Numbered from the stretch's first letter, positions 34,980-45,086 are shown. The stretch is DNA of 64,000 bases from Paraburkholderia sp. Tr-20389 (GCF_017104565.1 NZ_JAAGPD010000001.1:310001-374000), one strand, 5' to 3'. The notes: generated from the sequence alone by a model not told the origin. Numbers and translations: made by a program.

Positions 34980-36571
34980 ACATGTTTGCCAATTTCATCA
35001 AGCAACGCTTCGGCACGCGCAACCCGGATGATCTCGCACGCGAGCGGTTCAGTGCATGGGAAGACTGGCTCAAGCCCCTGTCGTCTGCGGAGGGTAAGGG
35101 CGTGGGCCGCGACCCCGCATACGACGACGCCTTCATCACGGTCAAGGAGGAGATCGGCAAGCTCTCCGGTATTGACGACGCCCTGATCGTCCAGTCCTGC
35201 AAGCAGATCCTCTGCGAAGTCGGCAAGGATTTGCGCCTCGCGGGTTATTACGCGTTCGCGCGGGTTCGTCAAGATGGTGCGGCAGGTCTTGCCGACGGTC
35301 TCGAACTTCTTGCTGCGCTCGTCGATCGTTTTGGACATGCGCTGCTGCCTGGCCGCGACGAAGCAAAGCGCTCGGCGATCGAATGGGTGGCCACGGCACG
35401 CGTACTGGAACAGCTTGATCGCCACGGCGAGTTTGCGCCTACGGAGCTCGAGCGGGCCATGGCGGCATTGAACCTGCTGATCGGTAAAACCGCAGACTGG
35501 CCGGAGGCGGCCCACCCGAACCTCCAGGCGCTGGTTTCCCGTTTCGAAGGCGGCGAAGACGTCGTGCGACCGGTAACGGAAAGCTCAACGGCAATGCCGG
35601 GCGGATCGGCCTTGCTCTCCACTGGCGTCACGACAATCGCCTCGACCCGTGACGCGCTCGAGTACACCCGCGTGCTGGCGAAATATCTGCGCGATGAGGA
35701 GCATGGCTATCTGCCCGCTGCGCGTCTTGTGCGCTGCATGCGCTGGGATACCGTTCATGAGGTGCCACCGGCCGATCCGAAGGGGTACACGCGTCTCGCG
35801 CCACCGCGCACCGAGCTGCGCCAGCAGTTCAAACGGCTCGTGCTGCAGAAGCAGTGGCCAGAACTGCTCGAGCGCGTCGAAGGCGCATACATGGAAGGTG
35901 TCAACCACCTGTGGCTCGACCTGCAGTACTACCAGCACGTCGCGCTCGATCACGCCGGCTCGCCATACACGGAATGGCGGGACATCCTGAAGACCGATTT
36001 CGCACTCTTCCTCGACCGCATGCCAGGCATCCAGCGGCTCGCCTTCCATGACGGCACCCCGTTCGCTGACGATGCGACGCTCGAATGGATCGCAAGCAAT
36101 GCGGTCGTGCGCAATCTTGACCAGGGCGAAGCGCTCGCAGCGTTGCCGGTATCCACCGACGATGAAGATGGCGCCGTCGCAAACTGGCAGGAAATGGAAG
36201 CACAGGCGCGCGAGCTTGCACAGTCACAGGGCATCGAAGCGGCCTTTGCGTGGATTGACGGGCTGCCCGGAATCCGCACGGATCGCCAGCGCTACCTGCA
36301 GCGTTGGGTCATGGCGCGCGTGGCAGACAATGCCGGCCGACCGGACATCTGCCTTCGCCTGCTGGCCGAGCTGGACGCCGGCGGCCCGCAGTTCCGCCTC
36401 GCCGGATGGGAGCCATCGCTGACGTTCGAGGTCAAGCACCACCTGCTCAAGACGCTCAAGGCATCCATGAACCGCAAGGATGCCGACAGACCGGCCATCA
36501 CCCGCCAGATCGAAAAGCTCGGCCATGAAATGACCGTCCTCGATCCTGCCCGGGCCGTCGCCGTTCTGTAA
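34976..36571 (+). CDS. tssA: T6SS protein TssA (ImpA-N domain, VasJ-like C terminus)
   Basis: The 531-residue protein has an N-terminal ImpA-type domain (about 55-180, including DLRLAGYYAFARVR and GLADGLELLAALVDRFG) and a longer C-terminal region resembling the VasJ/TssA cap domain. TssA primes tail tube and sheath assembly at the baseplate or the distal cap. It is translationally coupled to tssM through ATGA. Confidence 0.9.
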   Translation: MNMFANFIKQRFGTRNPDDLARERFSAWEDWLKPLSSAEGKGVGRDPAYDDAFITVKEEIGKLSGIDDALIVQSCKQILCEVGKDLRLAGYYAFARVRQDGAAGLADGLELLAALVDRFGHALLPGRDEAKRSAIEWVATARVLEQLDRHGEFAPTELERAMAALNLLIGKTADWPEAAHPNLQALVSRFEGGEDVVRPVTESSTAMPGGSALLSTGVTTIASTRDALEYTRVLAKYLRDEEHGYLPAARLVRCMRWDTVHEVPPADPKGYTRLAPPRTELRQQFKRLVLQKQWPELLERVEGAYMEGVNHLWLDLQYYQHVALDHAGSPYTEWRDILKTDFALFLDRMPGIQRLAFHDGTPFADDATLEWIASNAVVRNLDQGEALAALPVSTDDEDGAVANWQEMEAQARELAQSQGIEAAFAWIDGLPGIRTDRQRYLQRWVMARVADNAGRPDICLRLLAELDAGGPQFRLAGWEPSLTFEVKHHLLKTLKASMNRKDADRPAITRQIEKLGHEMTVLDPARAVAVL

Positions 36572-36593
36572 AAAGATACCCAGGAATAATTGC

Positions 36594-38372
36594 ATGGACG
36601 ACGATCCAACGCTGCGCTATTACGAATCCGAGATGCGCTATCTGACCGAAGCCGGTCGGGAGTTCGCGAAAGCCAATCCGGATCGTGCACGGATGCTCAA
36701 TCTCGATCGCGTGGGCGAACGCGACCCTTACGTCGAACGGCTGTTCGAAGGCTTCGCATTTTTGATCGGGCGCCTGCGCCAGAAACTCGATGACGAACTG
36801 CCGGAGATCACCGAGGCACTGGTGAGCCTGCTCTGGCCACACTATCTGCGCACGCTCCCGTCGCTCTCGATCCTTGAGCTCGTCCCCGACTTTGGCACGC
36901 TGCAGAAGCGCGAGACGATTCCGGCAGACATCGAGGTGCGTTCCGATCCGATCGGCCCGGAAGGCACCCGGTGCACCTACCGCACGACGTGGCCAGTGGA
37001 CCTGCTGCCGCTGCACCTGAAGTCGGCCAGTGCCGGCATGCGGGAAGACGGGCGCTCGACCATTCGCCTGACGTTCCAGATCGAAGCCCAGTCGCGCCAG
37101 AACACGCTCAGTGTTCCTCACCTGAGACTCTATCTGAATGCCGACCGGCCGGTGGCCACGGCCCTGCATCTCGCGCTGACCCGTCATGTCGACGACATCC
37201 TGTTGCGCCTGCCTTCCGTGCGTGATGGCGAACCGCGTTCGCTGCCTGACGCGCACTTCGCGACGGCCGGATTCGCGGCTGACGAGCGCCTGTGGCCCAA
37301 GGCGGATAATTCCTTTGGCGGCTATCAGCTGCTTCTCGAATATTTCAGCTTTCCCGAGAAGTTCCTTTTCATTGACCTCCACGGCATTGATCTCGCTGCG
37401 CTTGCGCCGAGCGTGACCGAGTTCGAAGTCGAAGTGGTGCTGAACCAGACCTATCCGTCCGATCTGCGTTTCTCGGAAAAGAACATCCGGTTGTTCTGCA
37501 CGCCGATCATCAACCTGTTCCGCATGGACGCCGAGCCGATCCGCGTCGACCATCACGCGACGTCCTATGTCGTGCGGCCACGGCTGCGTCACGGCGAACA
37601 CGTGGAAACGTACTCGGTCGATGCGGTGGATGCGCACGATCACGCAACGGGTGACCGCGTCGAATACGTGCCGTTCTCCAGCTTCAAGCACCGCGGCGGC
37701 ATGCTCCGGCACGAAGCGCCTGAGCGCTATTACCATACGCGTGTCCTGCAGGGCGTGAAAGGGCTCTACGAAACGTGGCTGGTGCTGGGCGGCCAGGCTT
37801 GGGAAAACGCCGAGACGCTGCCGCGCGAAACGCTGTCGCTGCGCGTCACCGGCACGAACGGCATGCTGCCTCGAAAGGGCCTGCGTGAAGCCGGCATCAA
37901 CGAGATGGGCAAGGGGATCTCGAACGTCGCACGCGTTCGCAATCTCGTTTCGCCCACGCTGCCACTGCATCCGCCAAAGGGCGATCGCTATCAATGGCGC
38001 ATTCTTTCCCATCTCGCCCCGAACTACCTGTCGCAGCTCGACGCGGAAATCCTGCGCGGCACACTCGCGCTGTATGACTGGACGAACGGCGAGATGAACC
38101 GTCGGCGCCTCGACGGCATTCAGAAGGTCACCCGCAAGGGCCTTCGCAAGGTCATGCAGGGCGCCGTGGAGCGGGGCACGTTGATCGAGGTGACGCTCGA
38201 CAGCCATGCGTTTGCCGGTGAGGGTGACATGATGCTCTTCGGCGAAATGCTGCACCGCTTTTTCGAACTCTATGCCGACGTGAATCACTTCACGCAACTC
38301 GTGATCGTCAGCCTCCCCACCCAGGAGCGCATTGAGTGGCCGGCGAGCAAGTCACAGAGGTCGCCGCTATGA
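36594..38372 (+). CDS. tssF: T6SS baseplate protein TssF
   Basis: This 592-residue protein starts MDDDPTLRYYESEMRYLTEAG and has the conserved DDELPEITEALVSLLWPHYLR segment near residues 65-85, both hallmarks of TssF (VasA/ImpG). TssF and TssG build the baseplate wedge around the VgrG spike with TssE. GGAAT 7 nt before the ATG is a weak ribosome site. Confidence 0.95.
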   Translation: MDDDPTLRYYESEMRYLTEAGREFAKANPDRARMLNLDRVGERDPYVERLFEGFAFLIGRLRQKLDDELPEITEALVSLLWPHYLRTLPSLSILELVPDFGTLQKRETIPADIEVRSDPIGPEGTRCTYRTTWPVDLLPLHLKSASAGMREDGRSTIRLTFQIEAQSRQNTLSVPHLRLYLNADRPVATALHLALTRHVDDILLRLPSVRDGEPRSLPDAHFATAGFAADERLWPKADNSFGGYQLLLEYFSFPEKFLFIDLHGIDLAALAPSVTEFEVEVVLNQTYPSDLRFSEKNIRLFCTPIINLFRMDAEPIRVDHHATSYVVRPRLRHGEHVETYSVDAVDAHDHATGDRVEYVPFSSFKHRGGMLRHEAPERYYHTRVLQGVKGLYETWLVLGGQAWENAETLPRETLSLRVTGTNGMLPRKGLREAGINEMGKGISNVARVRNLVSPTLPLHPPKGDRYQWRILSHLAPNYLSQLDAEILRGTLALYDWTNGEMNRRRLDGIQKVTRKGLRKVMQGAVERGTLIEVTLDSHAFAGEGDMMLFGEMLHRFFELYADVNHFTQLVIVSLPTQERIEWPASKSQRSPL

Positions 38373-39451
38373 GTGAGATGGATGCCATGCGGATCCGTCG
38401 GCCAGGACTCGCGCCGTTTGTCCGCGCGCTGCTGTCCGCGGCACCGCAGATGAATGTGTTCCAGCTGCTGCGCCTGCTAGAACTGCGCACGCCCGATAAG
38501 CCCGGCTTCGGTACTCAGGACACACCGGAGCATGAGCCGGTGCGCTTCCAGCCGCGCGCGAGGGTAGGGTTCCCAGGGTCCGAAGTCGCCGGCGTAGCGT
38601 TCGATGAGGAGGATGAGGACGCACCTCCGTCGGTGCAGACCACTTTTCTTGGCCTCTATGGCGTGGATGCGGCGATGCCACCGCACCTGATCGACGACAT
38701 CGTGCTGCGCAAGGAAGGGCACGAGAAGGTGACGGCCTTTCTCGACATCTTCAACCATCGGATCGTCACTCTGCTCTACCGCGCGTGGCTCAAGTATCAC
38801 TATCCGGTCAACTTCCGCCCGGGCGGTACCGACGAAATCTCGAAGTACCTCCTGTCTCTCGCGGGTCTGGGTATTGGGGATCCCGCCGGCAAATCCAGCC
38901 TGGCACCATCACGGCTTCTGGCGCTGGTGGGGCTCTTCATGCAGCGCACGCGCCCAGCAGAGGGCGTGAAGGGCGTCGTCACTCATCTTCTTGATGGGGC
39001 AGGCGTCACGGTGCGAGAGTTCTACGCGCAGTGGACGCCTGTCGGGCACCAGCAGGGACTGGTCGCGAGGCCGCGGGCCCGTGGGACTAGCGGGCCCGCC
39101 TTGAGCGGTCTGGGTGATGGCCATGTAGTGGGCTCCCGCGTGCTCGACCGCTCGCAGGCGATCCTCGTGACCATCCGGCCGCTCGATACCGCGCAAGCGC
39201 ACGCGCTGCTACCGGGCGAGGTGCTCCATGAGGATCTGATTCGTCTGGTGGGCCTCTATCTCGGCAACAAGGCCGACGCGGTGTTGCGCATGGAGATTCC
39301 CGCATCCGCAGCGCCCACGCTTTCCCTGACGTCGGGTGCCGCGCCGAAGGGCGCGCACCGGCCACGCCTTGCCTGGACCACACTGCTCACGCCTGCGGCC
39401 AACCAGACAGTCACGATCAATCTGGGTCGCTACGACTCATCGAATGCATGA
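38369..39451 (+). CDS. tssG: T6SS baseplate protein TssG
   Basis: The 360-residue protein matches TssG (VasB/ImpH): NVFQLLRLLELRT near the N terminus, VRFQPRARVGFPGSEVAGV, TTFLGLYGVDAAMPPHL and FNHRIVTLLYRAWLKYHY. I chose ATG 38369, which overlaps the tssF stop (ATGA); a GTG at 38336 would give a longer overlap. It forms the wedge with TssF. Confidence 0.95.
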   Translation: MSEMDAMRIRRPGLAPFVRALLSAAPQMNVFQLLRLLELRTPDKPGFGTQDTPEHEPVRFQPRARVGFPGSEVAGVAFDEEDEDAPPSVQTTFLGLYGVDAAMPPHLIDDIVLRKEGHEKVTAFLDIFNHRIVTLLYRAWLKYHYPVNFRPGGTDEISKYLLSLAGLGIGDPAGKSSLAPSRLLALVGLFMQRTRPAEGVKGVVTHLLDGAGVTVREFYAQWTPVGHQQGLVARPRARGTSGPALSGLGDGHVVGSRVLDRSQAILVTIRPLDTAQAHALLPGEVLHEDLIRLVGLYLGNKADAVLRMEIPASAAPTLSLTSGAAPKGAHRPRLAWTTLLTPAANQTVTINLGRYDSSNA

Positions 39452-39999
39452 ATCACGGAGGAACCGTGCGAATATTTTCTGTAATGGCCACAGCAGGCTT
39501 GTGTCTCGCGCTGTCGGCATGTGGTGCGTGGCAATCCGTGTCGGACGGCACCGCGAGCGCGTACAACGCGGTGTTCCACAAGACGGTCAAAACGCTCAAT
39601 GTGGACCTGAGCGCACACTCATCCCTGAACAGTACCTCCGGTACCCAACCGTTCTCGGTTGCGGTGCGGATCTACCAGCTCAGGGACTATAAGGGCCTGG
39701 ATGCAGCGTCCTACTACGATCTGCTGGACAACGATCGTACGGTGCTCGGCGCAGACCTGCAGGATATGGCCAGCGTCATTGTTTCCCCAGGCGGGGCGAT
39801 AAATGTCACGCAGCCGATGAAGGCCGACACGCAGTACGTCGCTATAGTGGCGTTTTTCCGGGATCCGACGGGCGGTACGACCTGGCGCCGTGTGTTTCCG
39901 AAAAAGGCGCTGTCGGCCGACGATCCACTGAAGCTTGAGCTTGTGGGGAATGACCTCGTTACTGCCGGCGACACGCAGAAAACGCGGCCCGCTCCGTAA
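39448..39999 (+). CDS. tssJ: T6SS outer-membrane lipoprotein TssJ
   Basis: The protein has a lipobox (LALSAC) after a short signal peptide and a C-terminal transthyretin-like beta domain typical of TssJ. It anchors TssM to the outer membrane. The ATG at 39448 overlaps the tssG stop; GTG 39466 has GGAGG 4 nt upstream and yields a 19-residue signal sequence, so it may be the true start. It is the last gene of the rightward arm. Confidence 0.93.
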   Translation: MNHGGTVRIFSVMATAGLCLALSACGAWQSVSDGTASAYNAVFHKTVKTLNVDLSAHSSLNSTSGTQPFSVAVRIYQLRDYKGLDAASYYDLLDNDRTVLGADLQDMASVIVSPGGAINVTQPMKADTQYVAIVAFFRDPTGGTTWRRVFPKKALSADDPLKLELVGNDLVTAGDTQKTRPAP

Positions 40000-40083
40000 G
40001 CGTCACGCGGCTCTTGCAATTACCCACATCTCCAGCGCGAAACCTGGTAACCGTGCATACGTCACGTTCCATACGCACGCGGG

Positions 40084-40990
40084 ATGGCCGGTAAGCGACA
40101 CGCGGATGATCGTTCGTGGCTTGATCTGGAAGTCCAGGAAGCGAATTCCAGGACACCAGGCTGCGTCGCCGCTTCGCAAGCCTGCTCGAGAAGCTGTGGG
40201 ACGGCATGGGGCAGACGATCCCGTTCGCCTGTCAGGACTGGGCTTCGACCAAGGCTGCGTACCGGTTTCTGTCCAATCACCGCGTCAGCGAACACGATAT
40301 CCTGAGCGGACATTTCCAGGCGAGCGCCGAGCGTGTGAGGGCCACCGATGGGCCAGTGCTTATGCTGCAGGACACGACCGCATTCTCGTACCAGCGCGAG
40401 CGTCCTGACCTCATCGGCTACACGGGCAAGACGACCCTGCGCACGGGGAAGAACGGCATGAGACCGCGACGACCGCTCACGCAATGCGGCATCCTGATGC
40501 ATTCGAGTCTTGCTGTTACTGCCGATGGATTGCCACTTGGCCTCGCTGCTGTGAAATTCTGGATAAGAAAGCGGTTCAAGGGGGGCTTCTGAACTCAAGC
40601 GTCATATCAATCCCACGCGCGTACCGATTGAGGAAAAGGAAAGCTGGCACTGGCTGGAAAATATGCGCCAGTCGACTGAGCTTCTCGACGATCCTGTGCG
40701 TTGCATTCACATCGGTGACTGGGAAAGCGACATCTACGCGCTGTTTTGCACCGCATATGATCTTTCCACCTACTTCCTCGTGCGTACCTGTGTCGACAGG
40801 CTCGCGGGAGAGGGTCAGCACACGATCTCCAAAGCCATGTGGCAGGTTCAAGTAAAGGGACTCCATCGCGTCGAGCTTCGCGATGCGAAGGGCCGTCCGA
40901 TGACCGCGACGCTCGAACTGCGCTATGCGCCAATGACTGTTCTGCCGCCCATCGGCAAGCAGAGCCGCTACCCCGCGGATTGTTGTGAGC
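40084..40990 (+). pseudogene. Decayed IS4-family transposase
   Basis: Three consecutive frames read as one IS4-type transposase. Frame one gives DDRSWLDLEVQEA from 40084. Frame two continues RLRRRFASLLEKLWDGM and PFACQDWASTKAAYRFLSNH up to a stop near 40592. Frame three resumes KRHINPTRVPIEEKESWHW and CIHIGDWESDIYALF. The frameshifts fall near 40141 and 40575, and similarity fades near 40985 before the last catalytic region. D...D pairs of the DDE triad are still readable. It sits just beyond tssJ and marks the edge of the T6SS block. Confidence 0.8.
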
Positions 40991-41267
40991 CTGAATCGTC
41001 ACCATGCGTCCAGACGCGAACGCTTCGTACGCTACGCACTCGATCCGGCCGTTTGGCTTGTGCTCCGACGGCCGTCATGTTGCTTCACCATGCCGTTCCC
41101 GACATATAAGCTGTGATGCGTATACGCCAAACGATGCGCCATCAAATAGTCGCCCTGGACCATGCTTTTCCCGCTTGATTATCAGGTCAGGGAAAGTAAG
41201 CAATCGCGGTAATTTGCAAGTGGGCTTCGCAGTTCGAGCGCGCATGCGATGACAGGCACAATGCGCT

Positions 41268-41612
41268 TCAGGTGATCGCTCGCGGATACCACGCGTCGGT
41301 CAGCGGGGCAACGTCGACCACAGAAAACTCAGACCGTCCGTCGAGCCATAAACGCACCGTCTCGCGCTGCTCGTCTGTCGCTGATCCACGCTTCTGCATC
41401 GACACGGCAAAGCCGCTCAAGTCATCGTTCAATCCACCACCAAAGCCCAGGTCGCTCGGCTCGATACACTGCTCGATAAACAGATCGAGCAACTTGTCGC
41501 GTTCTTCGCTCGACAGAGGTGACGCGAGCCGCGCGACGACTTCGAAGCCGAATTCCTGAAACTCTCCGATGTGCAGCTTTTTGCGCAGCCGCCTGGTGCG
41601 ATTTCTTGCCAT
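41268..41612 (-). CDS. yggL: YggL family ribosome-associated protein (DUF469)
   Basis: This 114-residue protein opens MARNRTRRLRKKLHIGEFQE and contains FGGGLNDDLSGF and WYPRA-like ends, the YggL pattern. YggL binds the 50S subunit in E. coli. The frame is open upstream to 41798, but the family start is the ATG at 41612. It is 37 bp downstream of another small gene on the same strand. Confidence 0.9.
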   Translation of the reverse strand: MARNRTRRLRKKLHIGEFQEFGFEVVARLASPLSSEERDKLLDLFIEQCIEPSDLGFGGGLNDDLSGFAVSMQKRGSATDEQRETVRLWLDGRSEFSVVDVAPLTDAWYPRAIT

Positions 41613-41649
41613 TGTTCTCTTCTTAAATGTAAGAGTTATGCCCGTGAAG

Positions 41650-41955
41650 TCAGCCGGACCGATCGGCCGACCCATCCGGGGCGGCCGGAATCTCTGAACG
41701 CTGAGTCCACAGCCGGGATCGCTCAGTTTCCATGATGATGCGAAGCTTTTCCAGCGCAACGAGCTGCCCGCGCGCTTCTTCACGCCAGCACTGTTCAACC
41801 ACGACCCGGTATGCCTCGATCTCCACGAACAAGCGGCGTATCCGCTCTATCCCAAGCATCAGCCGGCGCAGCGCAGGATCCGGGTGTTGGCGCCAAAGAC
41901 GCGGCAGCTCGGCGGTCGTCGGCGTCTCGAATTCTGGAAAGGATTTGTGCCCCAT
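41650..41955 (-). CDS. Conserved small helical protein, unknown function
   Basis: The 101-residue protein (MGHKSFPEFETPTTAELPRL start) is predicted mostly helical and charged, with RRLMLGIERIRRLFVEIEAYR as a likely amphipathic helix. An alternative ATG at 41997 adds 14 residues. It lies just upstream of yggL on the same strand and may be cotranscribed. No family is recognised. Confidence 0.5.
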   Translation of the reverse strand: MGHKSFPEFETPTTAELPRLWRQHPDPALRRLMLGIERIRRLFVEIEAYRVVVEQCWREEARGQLVALEKLRIIMETERSRLWTQRSEIPAAPDGSADRSG

Positions 41956-42319
41956 GATCTGATAAATACTGTGTGCATATGCAGTATCCCGGTTCATTGG
42001 GTGCAGGCAAGCCTTCTATCGTGCGGACACCCGTTGCCGGCGCTCGCCGACGTTCAAGTTTCAGCATTGACATCGCGGGTGCTCTGACAAAACTGACGAA
42101 AGGAAGCGGCTCAGGCGGAATGAAATCCGCCGTCGGCGAGAAACTCGTCGCCAGGCATCAATATTTCGCGCCTCGATGGCCCCTTTCCGTTGCAGTCCCT
42201 GCTGGGTGCTGCCGCCTCGAATCGTGCGGTACGCCACATTCGAGCGTCGCAGATGCTAGAAGAACGAATTCGCGCTGTCTATCGTGTTTCGAAGCGCTCG
42301 ACTACCCGCCGTCATCGCC

Positions 42320-43594
42320 ATGTGGACGATTCTTCATTATGCGATTCTGCTTGCTGTCGGAGTGATCCTGGCCGTTCCAGCTATGGTAATAGTCATTCCG
42401 CTTGGCAAGCTGCTGTCCTTTGCCATGAACACGTTGGCTGACAGGCTTGGCGTTGTTCTCTCGCTTCTGCTGACACCCCTGTTCCATGTTCCATCCTTGA
42501 TCCGTGGCGCTGGCGTTTTCATCTTGGTGCCTTGGATTCTCTGGCGCTATCCACTTTCTATCTTCGCCTATGTATACGGCGGATCGATATTAGTTACCTG
42601 TTTTATGTTCTATGCGCACCTTGCGCACCGCTATCATTCGATGCAGGGATGGGCTCTGTTGATACTCGGCTCGACTTTCCTGGCGGACCTTTTCTTCGAA
42701 TTATCGGGGCGCCTCACGGGTGTCATATTTTTTCGGGTCATCATTACCTTGATGATTGCTCCCGTGCCCACCTACCTGCTGACGTCCATGTATCGGGCGT
42801 TCGTCACAAAGACACACCAGCAGGCTCAGTCGCGCAGACACGCGTACGCTCGCAAGATTTATCGCCTCATCTACCAAGGCAAGGGGGCACCATCGTATTG
42901 CCTGTACTTAAGAGCATTCGTCCTGGATCGCGAGTTCGGCCCTCCATTGGCGAATTGGGACGTTAATGGATGGGGATTGGGTCCAAGTCTTGACGTTAGG
43001 TGGGGGGCGAATTACGACTCGCGGGAGGGACGACGCAAGGGAGGTGATATCTCTCTCAATTTTCTGGAGGACGTACTGATCCGATCGATTCGAAGAAAGT
43101 TGGGCGCACTCGTCGCGGTCGGGCAACCGGACAAATCATTTGGAGCCGGAAGAGTAGAGGCTACCGATGAAAATTGGAGGACCGTGGTAGCCGATCTGAT
43201 GGAGCATGCAAACATCATCTTCGTTGCCCCTGCGGACAGACGCGGCACGATCTGGGAGATCGTGCACCTGGTAAGAAGTGGCTACCTGAATAAGACCGTC
43301 TTCATTTTTGACACTGATGCCGGCTCTGGTGTTTCCCATCGCTCATGGGAATCCGCTCGACAAATACTCAACGGAATAATCGAACTCCCTGAAGCACAAG
43401 ACAAGGCAGGCTTCTTTATGCAAAAGCCAACGGGAGAGTTCGCGTTCGCAGAAGCATGCTGGACGGATGGTGGAGTACTCGCTTCGGTATTCACGCGCAA
43501 AAGCCTGCTCGGCTTATTCGAGACTTGCCACACTCCTATTGATAGGAGGCTTCGCCCGTTGGACGGCGAAGAGGTATCGCGCATTGAGGCGTGA
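42320..43594 (+). CDS. Membrane protein with C-terminal Rossmann/TIR-like cytosolic domain
   Basis: The first 190 residues or so carry about five TM helices. The cytosolic part reads YCLYLRAFVLDREFGPP, then IRRKLGALVAVGQPD, SFGAGRVEATDENWRTVVADL, HANIIFVAPADRRGTIWEIVHLVRSG. This Arg/Ala-Phe, G-x-P, GAGR, Trp and WE order is found in a group of uncharacterised bacterial membrane proteins and looks like a nucleotide-handling or TIR-like Rossmann domain, which I cannot prove. A GTG at 42284 is an alternative start. Codon use is less GC-rich than in neighbours, and it lies between an IS relic and a plasmid-type repressor, so recent acquisition is likely. Confidence 0.6.
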   Translation: MWTILHYAILLAVGVILAVPAMVIVIPLGKLLSFAMNTLADRLGVVLSLLLTPLFHVPSLIRGAGVFILVPWILWRYPLSIFAYVYGGSILVTCFMFYAHLAHRYHSMQGWALLILGSTFLADLFFELSGRLTGVIFFRVIITLMIAPVPTYLLTSMYRAFVTKTHQQAQSRRHAYARKIYRLIYQGKGAPSYCLYLRAFVLDREFGPPLANWDVNGWGLGPSLDVRWGANYDSREGRRKGGDISLNFLEDVLIRSIRRKLGALVAVGQPDKSFGAGRVEATDENWRTVVADLMEHANIIFVAPADRRGTIWEIVHLVRSGYLNKTVFIFDTDAGSGVSHRSWESARQILNGIIELPEAQDKAGFFMQKPTGEFAFAEACWTDGGVLASVFTRKSLLGLFETCHTPIDRRLRPLDGEEVSRIEA

Positions 43595-43882
43595 GCCAAA
43601 CTCAAACCGACAGAACTCGTGCGCTACGCCTTTGGACCGGCTCGTATGCCACGGGAAAACGTACGGAACACAAAACTAAACGATGAACAACAGTTGAGAG
43701 ATACTCTATTGATTTTCCGCGTTGACATGTAAGGAAGAGACGCACGGTGGACAATCGGCGCGTCTGCACAATGCTGATCCGTCACGACCAGTCGTTGATC
43801 CTTGATGAACCCACAGAGATAATGGACCACCCGTCCGAGACGAAGCGATCCCGACATGCCACGAAGACCAGCAGGAAAGTTA

Positions 43883-44179
43883 ATGAGCGCGAGAGAGTTC
43901 AAGACGCTGTCTCCACGCCTGAAGCGGATGACGCTGGGCAACGTGGAGATTGCGCGCCGGGTCCTGGTGGATGGGGTAGCGCAGAACGAGGCCGCACTCG
44001 AGTGCGGCCTGACAGCACAGCGCGTGAACTTTATCGTGAAGACCGTACTGGCCACCGCACGGGATATCCCGCAGGGTTGGCAGCAGGTCGAGGTCTGGTT
44101 ACCGCCGGAGTTGGCTGCGCGGGTGCGTGAAATGGAACGCAAGGCGCGCGCGAAGGCTGATCGGGAGAATAACGTGTGA
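43883..44179 (+). CDS. korA: KorA/TrfB-like plasmid-type transcriptional repressor
   Basis: This 98-residue protein resembles KorA (TrfB) of IncP plasmids: it has VEIARRVLVDGVAQNEAALE, a helix-turn-helix through ECGLTAQRVNFIVKTVL, and then IPQGWQQVEVWLPPELAARV, in the same order and spacing. KorA represses plasmid replication and partition operons. The ATG has AGGA 6 nt upstream. No plasmid replication or transfer genes are in the window, so it is an orphan on a chromosome or megaplasmid. A second small frame overlaps its stop (GTGA). Confidence 0.75.
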   Translation: MSAREFKTLSPRLKRMTLGNVEIARRVLVDGVAQNEAALECGLTAQRVNFIVKTVLATARDIPQGWQQVEVWLPPELAARVREMERKARAKADRENNV

Positions 44180-44361
44180 CACCGAAGTACGCGCAAAGCA
44201 TGCCCGCGATGGGAATACCGAAGATCATGCGGCAGACCCGGCCTCATTCACTTGTCGCAGCCTTTGCTCTCGGCGCGCTTGTGAGCAAGTTGATCGGATC
44301 CCGTCTATATGCTCGTTCAGATTTGCGGGGATGTGCCACCTTGCAGTATTTTTGCAGGTGA
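44176..44361 (+). CDS. Possible small protein coupled to korA
   Basis: A GTG overlapping the korA stop opens a 61-residue frame (TPKYAQSMPAMGIPKIMRQ start) with a modest hydrophobic stretch SLVAAFALGALVSKLIG. The overlap suggests translation with korA, but I recognise no family and the length is easily reached by chance. Confidence 0.3.
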   Translation: MTPKYAQSMPAMGIPKIMRQTRPHSLVAAFALGALVSKLIGSRLYARSDLRGCATLQYFCR

Positions 44362-45086
44362 GGTGAAGGCGTTCCCGGTGCGGGCGGAACATACGACCGA
44401 ATCCGAAGAGGCACCGTGCTTCGTCGGCCGTGAGATCAGCTGGCTCGACGAGGAGCGTTTCACGTACGGCATGGGCCGAAATTGCCCCTCTAGGCGCCGC
44501 ACGAACTTCCGGGCTGGAGTCGGATTACAAAACCGGCTCTCCTTGCCTAAGACAAGGCAGAACCTACGTCGCCGCCGCCGCCGTGCCGCATATACTCGGC
44601 TAGTCGAGCCACACATGCCCGTTCGACAATGGGCCGTCAATACGCGAACGGAAACGGTTCAACATAGCAGACGACCATCCTGCAGCGATTACCGAGAAGT
44701 ACGAGCGCGACAGCTTTCGAATAATTTTCCATATTAAAAATAGAATCGCATTCCGAACTATGCTAATAAGCCAACTGGTCAGTCGTTAGCTAACCCGCAG
44801 GAACACTGATCTTGGTTTGGTTACGACCCGAAGGCATGAGGTTCCGCCTGGCGTGACCGCGCCAGTGCGCACGGAAATGTGATCCTCGGCGGGAGAGTGA
44901 CTCCGCGTTCGACGACAGCGGCCGCGAGACCGGGTGACCCTTGAGGCGCGCTAGCGCGAAACGAGCCGCAGACAGCGCCCGCTTACCTATGATCGTCCGA
45001 ACAAACGTGCCGAACCTGTTACGGAAAGAAAAGGTTGCGGCGTTACGATATTTAGCTGGGGTTCATTTTTAAGGATTCGCCAAAAC
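44362..45086. other. Intergenic stretch without a supportable gene
   Basis: About 725 bp between the korA region and the acyltransferase gene. A rightward frame of 142 residues covers 44309-44737 but has no recognisable motif and unusual composition (a run of seven arginines near residue 90). A near-palindrome GCGCGCTAGCGCG lies near 44950. Nothing else is supportable. Confidence 0.4.

Noticed and set aside
36498-38297. Leftward open frame of 599 codons opposite tssF
   Set aside because: Shadow of tssF; no recognisable domain and heavy Arg/His content.
44362-45086. 142-codon rightward frame at 44309-44737
   Set aside because: No start with a ribosome site, odd composition with a long Arg run, no family.
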